64,000 nucleotides of DNA from a virus. Below are positions 34,521 to 41,007 of this stretch, piece after piece. The notes beneath the pieces are model-generated. The model had not been told where the DNA came from and ran no database searches. It saw nothing but the letters and a program-made list of their open reading frames with translations. The stretch is from the IMG/VR virus record IMGVR_UViG_3300048583_000034, positions 1-64,000 of that record. One strand, 5' to 3'. Position numbers and translations under genes: made by a program. Within the stretch, counting starts at the first letter, position 1. Each line of letters begins with the position of its first letter.

Positions 34521-34709
34521 ATGACAATTTCATTCGACCCTATTTGGATACCGTCAATCATATCAATATTCATGGTGATATATGCGATGGCTTCTTGGGT
34601 AAATTATGACGGGTGGTTCTCTGGAGTGTTTGAAGTTATCTTCTTCCTTATAGGACTTCCTATAGTTTGGTTAGGATACTTCACAATTTTATACTTCACA
34701 ACAAAATGA
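34521..34709 (+). CDS. Small membrane protein
   Basis: This 62-residue protein has two predicted transmembrane helices (IISIFMVIYAMASWV and VIFFLIGLPIVWLGYFTILY) separated by a short NYDGWFSG loop. It is the only gene directly served by the promoter upstream and lies within the tRNA cluster. It could be a membrane-acting early protein. Confidence 0.6.
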   Translation: MTISFDPIWIPSIISIFMVIYAMASWVNYDGWFSGVFEVIFFLIGLPIVWLGYFTILYFTTK

Positions 34710-34937
34710 GAGTTTTAGTAAAACAAACAGATATCGGAGTAGCGGGGTATTCATGGAAAATACCCCACTATATACGCTTCAAAACTTACGCAATATTTAA
34801 AGGTTTATGGTGATGGTGTCGAATTCGATATAATCATGAGGTCTGCAAATGGGTTTCGTTTCCCCATGGATTGTGATTTGGATATCGAATTTAAAATAAC
34901 CGCAACACCAAAAATACCAAATCCAACAATAAAATAA
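34707..34937 (+). pseudogene. ORF broken by a +1 frameshift
   Basis: It starts by ATGA overlap with the membrane protein and reads 35 codons to a TGA at 34812. The +1 frame then continues coding-like sequence (VYGDGVEFDIIMRSANGFRF...) to a TAA at 34935. The shift would lie near TTTAAAGG at about 34797. It carries RSANGxRF, also found at the end of the 13839 fibre protein. Either a decayed gene or a programmed shift. Confidence 0.4.
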
Positions 34938-35082
34938 ATTTCCCTTCCCACATGTCGGGTGGTGGGCTTGAAGTATGATAATAATTATCTGTAAATCTTC
35001 TATCGCTTGGGCATATTGAAAGCAATCCGAAACGGCTCACTCTCTAGCTAAAAGGTTCTGATCAAACTGATTGAGAGAAATT
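34938..35082. other. Non-coding inter-tRNA segment
   Basis: No ORF or clear RNA fold; nothing further recognised. Confidence 0.3.
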
Positions 35083-35156
35083 GCGTCATAAGTGTTACGG
35101 TAGCACATCTGACTTCCACTCAGAGAGCGTGGTTTCGACTACCACATGACGCACCA
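35083..35156 (+). tRNA. tRNA-Gly(UCC), first copy
   Basis: Acceptor GCGTCAT/ATGACGC, anticodon arm TCTGA-CTTCCAC-TCAGA, encoded CCA. Confidence 0.9.
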
Positions 35157-35333
35157 GTAAATCGTAGGCTAGTGAATAGTCATCGAAACAGATAAGATAG
35201 GATTCTCAGTCATCACTGGCTTTCTCCTCGCAGGGAACTTTAAATGATACTCGTCTCCGTTCTCAAAAGCTCACTGTCGCAGTAGGTTCGCAACCCTGTA
35301 TGTTAGCGGTTAATTTTGAGCGGTTTACTAAAC
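35157..35333. other. Unassigned structured inter-tRNA segment
   Basis: GGCTAGTGA (35167) can pair with TCACTGGCT (35215). CCG-CTCAAAA near 35257 pairs with TTTTGAG-CGG near 35316, enclosing a T-loop-like GGTTCGCAACC. No known RNA class recognised. Confidence 0.35.
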
Positions 35334-35404
35334 GCCTTGTTCGTATAACGGTATTACAGTGGATTTGTAATCCTCTAACGTGAGTTCGACTCTCACACTC
35401 GGCT
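35334..35404 (+). tRNA. tRNA-Thr(UGU)
   Basis: Loop TTTGTAA, T arm GTGAG/CTCAC. The acceptor GCCTTGT/ACTCGGC has two mismatches in the middle, so processing or charging may be weak. Confidence 0.72.
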
Positions 35405-35425
35405 CTGTAAGTGATTGATAATAAA

Positions 35426-35501
35426 TGGGGTGTAGCTCAGTGGTTAGAGCAATCGGTTGATAACCGATAGGCCGACAGTTCAAATCTGTCCACCCCAACC
35501 A
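35426..35501 (+). tRNA. tRNA-Ile(GAU)
   Basis: Anticodon arm ATCGG-TTGATAA-CCGAT; acceptor TGGGGTG/CACCCCA; T arm GACAG/CTGTC; encoded CCA. Confidence 0.92.
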
Positions 35502-35503
35502 AA

Positions 35504-35577
35504 GGAACATTAGCATAGTGGCTTAATGCACCTGCCTGTCGAGCAGGATATCGTCGGTTCGAATCCGTCATGTTTCG
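35504..35577 (+). tRNA. tRNA-Asp(GUC)
   Basis: Anticodon arm CCTGC-CTGTCGA-GCAGG; acceptor GGAACAT/ATGTTTC; G73; no CCA. Confidence 0.9.
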
Positions 35578-35582
35578 CATAA

Positions 35583-35640
35583 TGGGGCTATAGTTTAGCG
35601 GTAAAACTCTGGATCTGCTTGCAAAGTTAGTCTGCCCCAC
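35583..35640 (+). pseudogene. Truncated tRNA-like gene
   Basis: A TGGGGCT/TGCCCCA acceptor and a GTTT-AGCGGTA-AAAC D arm are present, but there is no T arm (no GGTTCGA) and no clean anticodon stem. It ends exactly at the late promoter of the inserted HNH gene, as if part of the tRNA had been lost there. Confidence 0.5.
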
Positions 35641-35646
35641 TAAATA
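35641..35646 (+). promoter_or_regulatory. Late promoter box of an HNH gene
   Basis: TAAATA lies 5 nt before ATG 35652; an earlier ATG (35646) overlaps the box and is disfavoured. Confidence 0.7.
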
Positions 35647-35651
35647 TGTAT

Positions 35652-36191
35652 ATGGAAGATTTATTCTTTATACAGAACGGTGTCAGAAGACGAGCAAAAG
35701 AAATTGAATGTGGTCATTGTAAAAATAAATTTCTTACTAGATTAAACGCAGATACAAAATACTGTAGCAGAACTTGTAATGGTGCTAGTATCAAAACTTC
35801 GATAGAGTTGGAATGCTACGAATGCAAAAAGAAATTTGAACGAAATAAATATAAAGCCGAAAATGCCAGTAAACATAACTTTCATTTCTGTTCTCGTTTA
35901 TGTAAAGAAAAAGCACAGAGTTTAAAAGGTTCATGTATAGAAATAAGACCGCCCCATTATGGTGAAGGAAACGGGAAAAATTCATACAGAAAGTTGGCAT
36001 TTAAATCTTTTGAGCATAAATGTAATAGGTGTGGATATAATAAAATTGTTGAAGTTTTACAGGTCCATCACAAAGATAAAAATAGAGAACATAATGTAGT
36101 AGAAAATTTAGAGATATTATGTCCGACTTGTCACATGGAATTCCATTTCATTGATTCGAGTGGGCTATGGGGGATGGGATTGCTGGGGTGA
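35652..36191 (+). CDS. HNH homing endonuclease
   Basis: This 179-residue protein has three zinc knuckles: CGHCKNKF with CSRTC, CYECKKKF with CSRLC, and the HNH core with CNRCGY, QVHHKDKNREHN and LCPTCH. The last 23 nt and the TGA stop lie inside the tRNA-Ala gene. It separates a truncated tRNA-like gene from tRNA-Ala. Confidence 0.87.
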   Translation: MEDLFFIQNGVRRRAKEIECGHCKNKFLTRLNADTKYCSRTCNGASIKTSIELECYECKKKFERNKYKAENASKHNFHFCSRLCKEKAQSLKGSCIEIRPPHYGEGNGKNSYRKLAFKSFEHKCNRCGYNKIVEVLQVHHKDKNREHNVVENLEILCPTCHMEFHFIDSSGLWGMGLLG

Positions 36192-36245
36192 ACACCTCAT
36201 TTGCAATGAGGCATCAGATGGGTTCGATTCCCATATCCTCCACCA
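36169..36245 (+). tRNA. tRNA-Ala(UGC)
   Basis: Anticodon arm CCTCA-TTTGCAA-TGAGG; acceptor GGGGGAT/ATCCTCC; encoded CCA. Its 5' end overlaps the HNH gene. Confidence 0.92.
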
Positions 36246-36246
36246 T

Positions 36247-36482
36247 ATGAAAAGAAGAGGATTTATAGGAAGTTTAATTGGTTGTATCGGTATTCCGTTT
36301 CTTCCGAAGGAAACAAAAAGCCAGTCTATGAAATGGAGATACCATCAATTAATATTGATGGTAGACCACGTAAATTGAAGGCTAATTGGGGAGTAGATAT
36401 CGAGAAAGACTTGATGTTGATGATGAGTATAGATATACAACAAGAGATAGATCGAGAGATAATTAATAAAATGGCTGGGTAG
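36247..36482 (+). pseudogene. gp23-like fragment with Tat-like leader, split by a -1 frameshift
   Basis: ATG 36247 opens a frame with MKRRGFIGSLIGCIGIPFLP, a twin-arginine-like leader, ending at TGA 36376. Entering the -1 frame near the A5 run at about 36316, the sequence continues PVYEMEIPSINIDG-RPRKLKANWGVDIEKD ... QQEIDREIINKM to a TAG at 36480. The second half aligns with the RRLATRW ... EIQAEIDREVVMRM region of the capsid protein at 20005. The TAG lies at bases 8-10 of the next tRNA. Confidence 0.5.
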
Positions 36483-36546
36483 ACCAACGGTAGGAGTCAA
36501 GGGTCTTAGAAGCCCTCCAGTGTCGGTTCGAATCCGACCCCAGCTA
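36473..36546 (+). tRNA. tRNA with anticodon UAG (Leu codon CUA), short variable arm
   Basis: Anticodon arm AGGGT-CTTAGAA-GCCCT; acceptor GGCTGGG/CCCAGCT; T arm GTCGG/CCGAC; variable loop only 5 nt (CCAGT), unlike normal class II leucine tRNAs. No CCA. Confidence 0.82.
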
Positions 36547-36551
36547 CATAA

Positions 36552-36623
36552 CCACTCTAAGCTTTAATGGTGAAGCGACTGTCTGAAGAACAGTAAAAGT
36601 CGATTCGAGCACGACAGAGTGGA
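36552..36623 (+). tRNA. tRNA-Phe(GAA)
   Basis: Acceptor CCACTCT/AGAGTGG, anticodon arm ACTGT-CTGAAGA-ACAGT; no CCA. Confidence 0.9.
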
Positions 36624-36627
36624 CATC

Positions 36628-36807
36628 ATGACAGCAACATTCGCAGTTAATTTTTGTGATAACGAAGGATATGTTATCGACAATGGTGTGTTCGTATTTT
36701 GTAACGATGATATTATATTAAAATTTGTGAATAGTGATGAATTGAAAGCCTTTGGAGAAAGATGTATTAAAATGTCAGAAGAAATTTACGAAACATACAA
36801 ATATTAA
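36628..36807 (+). CDS. Small hypothetical protein
   Basis: This 59-residue acidic protein (TATFAVNFCDNEGYVIDNGV...) starts 5 nt after tRNA-Phe. No family recognised. A GTG at 36619 inside the tRNA is a less likely start. Confidence 0.5.
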   Translation: MTATFAVNFCDNEGYVIDNGVFVFCNDDIILKFVNSDELKAFGERCIKMSEEIYETYKY

Positions 36808-36810
36808 ACT

Positions 36811-37074
36811 ATGAAACTAGGAGATTTTAAAAAGGTTCCAATATCAGAAGCCATAAAAATACCAAGTGTTGGTGGTCATTATGACTTAGTAAAAGATATG
36901 TGGTGGGGCGTGACAGATGACGAATGTATTCTGTATTACAGAGGATATTCTAGGCAATGTAACAGAAATAAAAGTATCACAGAGTCAATCATAAATTCAG
37001 ACACCCACCCAGCAACCAAGGTAATTTTTCTGGAGAGTGTTTGGGAGAAACATGATTGTAAAGATTACGAATAA
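36811..37074 (+). CDS. Hypothetical protein
   Basis: This 87-residue protein contains WWGVTDDECILYYRGYSRQ. Its TAA is directly followed by tRNA-Arg. It is co-oriented with the preceding small gene, 3 nt away. No family recognised. Confidence 0.5.
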   Translation: MKLGDFKKVPISEAIKIPSVGGHYDLVKDMWWGVTDDECILYYRGYSRQCNRNKSITESIINSDTHPATKVIFLESVWEKHDCKDYE

Positions 37075-37147
37075 GGATCGTTAGTAGACTGGATTATAAC
37101 GTCTCTTTACGAAGGAGAAAAAAATGGTTCGATTCCATTACGGTCCA
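37075..37147 (+). tRNA. tRNA-Arg(ACG)
   Basis: Anticodon arm TCTCT-TTACGAA-GGAGA; acceptor GGATCGT/ACGGTCC. A34 needs deamination to inosine to read all CGN. Confidence 0.85.
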
Positions 37148-37167
37148 CAATTGGGGATTGATGTAAT

Positions 37168-37242
37168 TGATGCGTAGTGTAACGGTTTAGCACCAGTGGT
37201 TTTGAACCACTTAGAGTATGGGTTCGATTCCCACCGCATCTA
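37168..37242 (+). tRNA. tRNA-Gln(UUG)
   Basis: Anticodon arm AGTGG-TTTTGAA-CCACT; acceptor TGATGCG/CGCATCT with T1:T72 unpaired. Confidence 0.87.
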
Positions 37243-37244
37243 CT

Positions 37245-37976
37245 TTACCCCCAATACCCTCTGGGTGGTTTGGTCAACCCTAATTTCTTAATATGTTTCT
37301 CAACAGCTTTATCGCTAACCCCTAATTCCTTCGCTATCTTAGTTGTTGGTTTACTCCACAATAATGATTTTAATTCCTCTGAGGAGGGCCAAATTATCTT
37401 TTCTCTTTTGGGGCCACGGCATTTGTTGCAAGACGTTGATAGTTTATGTTTTTTCTCACCACAATCACATAAAGTAATTTTCTTATTTTTTTTGCCAGCA
37501 TATGAAGAAGTTTGTGTATGACAATTTGGACAAAGAAAACACAAGTTTTCTAAACGGTTATCGTTCGATATTCCATTTATATGTTCCAGTTGTAATGATA
37601 GTTGTTCGCCTAACCAAGATCCATCGTTGGAACATTTAACACATTTATAATCTACCAATTCAAATTTTACTAAATAAAGTTTAAGATTATATCTATTTCT
37701 TTCAGAGTTTTCAACCAACCAATTTTTAATAAAGTCTTCTTTTGACAATTCTCTCGTAAGATTCGATGCGTCTATTCTGGAAAGAAAATGAGAAGTTTCT
37801 AGATTCAGCTCAGATACTCTCTTTTTAACAATATGGAAGTTGTTTCCTTTGTTCTGTAAACCAAAATAATTCAAAACATCTTTCATGGATTTACTAGTTG
37901 CAACTAATTCGATAAATTTTTCATCTTCTAATTTCCAAATTTTTGATCTCTTCGCTCTTGATTTTATGGTAAGCAT
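37245..37976 (-). CDS. HNH homing endonuclease with C-terminal HTH
   Basis: This 243-residue protein has the HNH core (CVKCSNDGSW, LQLEHINGISNDN, FLCPNCHTQ), a small zinc knuckle (CDCGEKK ... CNKC) and a C-terminal helix-turn-helix (TTKIAKELGVSDKAVEKH). It is antisense to the tRNA cluster, with its own minus-strand late promoter, and starts 3 nt from tRNA-Gln at its 3' end. Confidence 0.88.
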   Translation of the reverse strand: MLTIKSRAKRSKIWKLEDEKFIELVATSKSMKDVLNYFGLQNKGNNFHIVKKRVSELNLETSHFLSRIDASNLTRELSKEDFIKNWLVENSERNRYNLKLYLVKFELVDYKCVKCSNDGSWLGEQLSLQLEHINGISNDNRLENLCFLCPNCHTQTSSYAGKKNKKITLCDCGEKKHKLSTSCNKCRGPKREKIIWPSSEELKSLLWSKPTTKIAKELGVSDKAVEKHIKKLGLTKPPRGYWG

Positions 37977-37981
37977 ATGTA

Positions 37982-37987
37982 TATTTA
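37982..37987 (-). promoter_or_regulatory. Late promoter box of an HNH gene
   Basis: TAAATA on the minus strand, 5 nt before ATG 37976. Confidence 0.7.
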
Positions 37988-38003
37988 GTTCATCAGTGCT
38001 AAC

Positions 38004-38029
38004 TTGTCAATAAAACACTAGAACATAAT
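38004..38029 (+). promoter_or_regulatory. AAACACTAG promoter
   Basis: TAAAACACTAG-AA-CATAAT ahead of tRNA-Ser(UGA); TTGTCA lies 14 nt before the -10. Confidence 0.65.
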
Positions 38030-38037
38030 CAAATAAA

Positions 38038-38130
38038 GGGTGTGTGGTCGAGTCCGGTTTATGGCACCTCACTTGAAATGAGGCGATGGGGTTAGTATCC
38101 TGTCCGCGAGTTCAAATCTTGCCGCACCCG
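38038..38130 (+). tRNA. tRNA-Ser(UGA)
   Basis: Class II with long variable arm; anticodon arm CCTCA-CTTGAAA-TGAGG; acceptor GGGTGTG/CGCACCC; G73. Confidence 0.92.
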
Positions 38131-38134
38131 CATT

Positions 38135-38350
38135 ATGCTTAACGATAATAATAAGATATATGGTGATCCAAGAAGTGAGGAATCTATGAAACTTATTTCT
38201 AGTTTTCTCATAAAACATCACACAGATAAAGATGAAAATTCTTTGTGGGTGAGATTTAATCAACTGATGGGCAAAGCACACGATCAAGAATTGGATCATA
38301 GGGCAACATGGAACTCATATCTAAGAGTCGTAGAAGAAAAAATGAAATAA
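38135..38350 (+). CDS. Hypothetical protein
   Basis: This 71-residue charged protein contains HHTDKDENSLWVRFNQLMG and ELDHRATWNSYLRVVEEK. It is probably helical. It lies between tRNA-Ser and tRNA-Val. No family recognised. Confidence 0.55.
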   Translation: MLNDNNKIYGDPRSEESMKLISSFLIKHHTDKDENSLWVRFNQLMGKAHDQELDHRATWNSYLRVVEEKMK

Positions 38351-38351
38351 A

Positions 38352-38423
38352 GGGGAATTGTTGTAATTGGTAGCAAAACTGGGTTACATCCAGCTAGTAA
38401 GGGTTCAAGTCCTTTATTCCTCA
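38352..38423 (+). tRNA. tRNA-Val(UAC)
   Basis: Loop GTTACAT between CTGG and CCAG; acceptor GGGGAAT/ATTCCTC; T arm AAGGG/CCTTT. Confidence 0.83.
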
Positions 38424-38424
38424 C

Positions 38425-38540
38425 AAACTAATAACTAGAGAGATCGACTAATCCGGTCGAGAAAATTAACGGAAAAGCTCTGCGGACGATGGTGAACAGT
38501 TGGAATCCTGACGAAAATTTAATGCCCGCATTATTAGTTT
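38425..38540 (+). ncRNA. Possible structured RNA between tRNAs
   Basis: A perfect 10-bp closing stem AAACTAATAA (38425-38434) and TTATTAGTTT (38531-38540) encloses about 96 nt with an inner hairpin TCGAC/GTCGA near 38448. No ORF, no tRNA fold. The class is unknown. Confidence 0.4.
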
Positions 38541-38542
38541 AT

Positions 38543-38632
38543 GGAAGTTTGACAGAGTGGTAATGTGCCTACTTGGAAAGTAGAGGCCAACTTTAATAGG
38601 TTGCGGGAGTTCAAATCTCTCAACTTCCGCCA
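38543..38632 (+). tRNA. tRNA-Ser(GGA)
   Basis: Class II; loop TTGGAAA; acceptor GGAAGTT/AACTTCC; G73 and encoded CCA. Confidence 0.92.
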
Positions 38633-38636
38633 CATT

Positions 38637-38721
38637 GGAAGATTGGCAGAGTGGTAATGCGTCTGGTTGCTAACCAGTAGCCTACCGAAAGGTAGCGGGA
38701 GTTCGATCCTCTCATCTTCCG
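38637..38721 (+). tRNA. tRNA-Ser(GCU)
   Basis: Class II; anticodon arm TCTGG-TTGCTAA-CCAGT; acceptor GGAAGAT/ATCTTCC; G73. Confidence 0.92.
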
Positions 38722-38750
38722 CATTGTTTTGTGATATGTTTAAAAATAAA

Positions 38751-38822
38751 AGGTCCATCGTATAATGGTTAATACAGAGGCTTCCAACCCCTCTGATCTG
38801 CGTTCGATTCGTAGTGGACCTG
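38751..38822 (+). tRNA. tRNA-Gly(UCC), second copy
   Basis: ATCGTATAATGG D arm and loop CTTCCAA as in bacterial tRNA-Gly(UCC); acceptor AGGTCCA/TGGACCT; T arm CTGCG/CGTAG. No CCA. It differs clearly in sequence from the copy at 35083. Confidence 0.87.
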
Positions 38823-39074
38823 CTGTAAGATTATTAAGGATGTTGGCCTAAAGGTAGCAATCATATAATGAGTAACGAATATACAACAAGAAATTAACCT
38901 AGGTGTAGGGAGAAATCGGTAGAGTATATCGGGGAAACTGGCTAGAGTTTGATATGTTTGGTCCCCTTAGCCAAAGGGACTTAATGATTATATAGATACA
39001 CTGGAAAATAATCAGATGCATATCAAGACCCGCAGAGTTTTTGGTGTAATAACACGCTTTCTAATCTTATTAAT
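38823..39074. other. Unassigned inter-tRNA segment
   Basis: No ORF. It contains a GTAGGGAGAAATCGGTAGA stretch like a class II tRNA D arm, then GGGGA/TCCCC and GTCCC/GGGAC pairings, but no T arm. TAAGATT near 38824 could pair with AATCTTA near 39063. Possibly a decayed or interrupted tRNA, or another structured RNA. Confidence 0.35.
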
Positions 39075-39145
39075 GTCTCGTTGGTCAAATGGTAAGGCGG
39101 CGGATTGCAAATTCGCAGTTGGGGGTTCGATTCCCTCACGGGACT
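39075..39145 (+). tRNA. tRNA-Cys(GCA)
   Basis: Anticodon arm GCGGA-TTGCAAA-TTCGC; acceptor GTCTCGT/ACGGGAC; T73 as usual for Cys. Confidence 0.9.
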
Positions 39146-39146
39146 C

Positions 39147-39174
39147 TTGACTTCTTAAAACACTAGGTTACAAT
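39147..39174 (+). promoter_or_regulatory. AAACACTAG promoter
   Basis: TTGACT, 16-nt spacer with TAAAACACTAG, TACAAT; the ATG at 39186 is 11 nt downstream. Confidence 0.88.
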
Positions 39175-39185
39175 ACGAATTCAAT

Positions 39186-39644
39186 ATGAATCAGCAATTA
39201 CTAGATCATGACTCTGAAACACTCAAGCATGTTAACTGTGTTCGAGAAAATTTATGGACTCTGATCAAAGAACTGGATAAGCGAGCACAAGTCCATGATG
39301 CTTCTAAATTTGAAGAACCTGAACGTAGTGTGTTTGCAGAGAATACTCCTAAGTTGGCAAGGACTGAATATGGCACACCAGAATATACAGAACTCCTAAA
39401 AGAAGTTAAGGTCGCCATTGATCATCATTATGCCAAGAACACTCACCATCCTGAGCATTGGCCAAATGGTATTGAGGATATGGATCTTTTGGACTTGGTG
39501 GAAATGTTGTCGGACTGGGCTGCTGCAACTAAAAGGAACAAGAATGGGAACATTCATAAATCGATTGAACACAACCAAACAAGATTTGGTATCAGTGAAC
39601 AGTTATCGAAAATCTTTACCAACACAGTGAATAGATATTTTTAA
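39186..39644 (+). CDS. DUF5662-like phage protein
   Basis: This 152-residue protein follows the DUF5662 pattern: HVNCVRENLWTLIKELDKRA, then HDASKFEEPE, IDHHYAKNTHHPEHW and DLVEMLSDWAAATKRN. The conserved His and Asp residues suggest an HD-like metal site. Such proteins are common in tailed phages and uncharacterised. It is the first gene of an early/middle operon. Confidence 0.72.
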   Translation: MNQQLLDHDSETLKHVNCVRENLWTLIKELDKRAQVHDASKFEEPERSVFAENTPKLARTEYGTPEYTELLKEVKVAIDHHYAKNTHHPEHWPNGIEDMDLLDLVEMLSDWAAATKRNKNGNIHKSIEHNQTRFGISEQLSKIFTNTVNRYF

Positions 39645-39645
39645 T

Positions 39646-39912
39646 ATGACTACTACAAAATTAGAACTTGGCGACTATGTCGAATATAGGGATTACCTCT
39701 TTGAGGTGATGATGGATAAAGAGGGTAAGGGAAGATTGGAATTGGAACATACAAAAGATTGGTATTATGGTGAAAGAATACCGATGAACGAAGTAGACCA
39801 ATCCCAATGTATGGTGGTTAGAGATCATAAAAATTGGAAATGGTCTCCAAAGCAAAAAATGCATGGTTTCGGGTGGTCAATAAATCCAAGATATCAATAT
39901 ATCCCAGCATGA
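39646..39912 (+). CDS. Hypothetical protein
   Basis: This 88-residue protein starts TTTKLELGDYVEYRDYLFEV, an SH3-like beta pattern, and is rich in Trp and Lys in its second half. It follows the DUF5662 gene by 1 nt and overlaps the next ATG by 4 nt. Confidence 0.55.
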   Translation: MTTTKLELGDYVEYRDYLFEVMMDKEGKGRLELEHTKDWYYGERIPMNEVDQSQCMVVRDHKNWKWSPKQKMHGFGWSINPRYQYIPA

Positions 39913-40451
39913 AGTTCACACAACTCTTAAGAAGTGTTCTCTTAACTGAGAACTCCAAACCAAGATCTTATTCTTGTCTAATGGTAGATTGCACAGACTT
40001 TGAAAAACACTTGAAAGTTATTCAAGATGGAATCGAGAAACAAGATCTATATGATGAAGAAGGATATGGTCTTGAGAAAGAACCACACATCACAGTTCTC
40101 TATGGGATTCATGAACAAGATCCAACAGTTGTAAAACAATCTTTGGATCTTGTTCCGGTTGAGTATGAACTCACTGGACTCTCATTATTTGAAAATGATA
40201 AGTATGATGTCCTCAAATGTTCAGTCAAATCCAAAGATCTAAAAGCTTTGAATAAGCAATGTTGTGAGAACCTAGAGTTCACCAACGATTATCCTGATTA
40301 TATCCCTCACCTAACGGTGGCATATTTGAATCCGGGTGCTGGTAAGAAATATGTTAAGACGAAGTCCGAAGGATTCGGTAAAGAATATAAGTCGGGAAAA
40401 TTCATCTTCTCAAATAAAGATTCGAAGAAAACAAATTGGACTATCTCATAA
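39909..40451 (+). CDS. 2H phosphoesterase
   Basis: This 180-residue protein has the two motifs HITVLYGI and HLTVAYL (H-x-T) that form the paired active site of LigT-like 2H phosphoesterases. These cleave 2'-5' or cyclic phosphodiesters. The N-terminus KFTQLLRSVLLTE resembles a capsid-targeting leader. Possible roles are RNA 2',3'-end processing beside the tRNA cluster, or destruction of cyclic nucleotide defence signals. Confidence 0.82.
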   Translation: MKFTQLLRSVLLTENSKPRSYSCLMVDCTDFEKHLKVIQDGIEKQDLYDEEGYGLEKEPHITVLYGIHEQDPTVVKQSLDLVPVEYELTGLSLFENDKYDVLKCSVKSKDLKALNKQCCENLEFTNDYPDYIPHLTVAYLNPGAGKKYVKTKSEGFGKEYKSGKFIFSNKDSKKTNWTIS

Positions 40452-40467
40452 AACACTAGGTTATAAT
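40447..40467 (+). promoter_or_regulatory. AAACACTAG promoter
   Basis: TAAAACACTAG-GT-TATAAT; ATG 40474 is exactly 6 nt after the -10. The TAA of the upstream gene is inside the motif. Confidence 0.85.
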
Positions 40468-40473
40468 TGTGAT

Positions 40474-41007
40474 ATGTGGTATCCAATCAATCCTCAATAC
40501 GATAGAGGTCTCCCAATCAACGCCCATCCGGGTGCATTTGGAAATGCTCGTAAATATAACTTCCATGAAGGCATCGATCTTTATGGAAAAGAAGGAATGT
40601 TTGTTTATGCTATTCATTCTGGAGTAGTTGTTTCAAATGAAAGATTTACTGGTCCTTCTGTTGGCCACGATTGGTGGCTTGAGACAGACGCAGTGACGAT
40701 CAAATCCGATACTGAATACTTTGTCTACGGAGAACTCAAGAGCGATTTAAAGGTTGGTGATGAAGTTAAATGGGGTCAAGTGATTGGGGAATTAGTTCCA
40801 GTCCTTCCACCTGAAAAAATTCGATCATACATTCCCCAACACTCGAATGTTATGCTTCACTTAGAAAAGTGGAACTTTAAATATCCGGGTCAATGGAAAG
40901 CTTGGACAACCAGAGAAGATAGACCTGAATGGTTGGAAGATCCAACACCAGATCTTATTAATATCTTAACTAAAGCACATCAAAAAGTATTTTTTCTGAC
41001 GGTATGA
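40474..41007 (+). CDS. M23-like peptidase / LytM-fold protein
   Basis: This 177-residue protein has NFHEGIDLYGKEG (HxxxD zinc ligands) and LHLEKWN (third ligand region), with the intervening VYAIHSGVVV and VGDEVKWGQVIGEL strands of the LytM fold. It has no signal peptide. Endopeptidase activity on peptidoglycan is possible; its position away from the lysis genes and its early-type promoter suggest another use. Confidence 0.72.
   Translation: MWYPINPQYDRGLPINAHPGAFGNARKYNFHEGIDLYGKEGMFVYAIHSGVVVSNERFTGPSVGHDWWLETDAVTIKSDTEYFVYGELKSDLKVGDEVKWGQVIGELVPVLPPEKIRSYIPQHSNVMLHLEKWNFKYPGQWKAWTTREDRPEWLEDPTPDLINILTKAHQKVFFLTV

Noticed and set aside
36311-36330. Classic A-AAA-AAG programmed -1 slippery site at the gp23-like ORF
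   Set aside because: The A5 run is not in the correct phase for dual-site slippage; decay or single-site slippage is more likely.
31500-39150. CRISPR array
   Set aside because: The recurring elements are tRNA genes with different sequences; there are no regular repeats and spacers here or elsewhere in the window.
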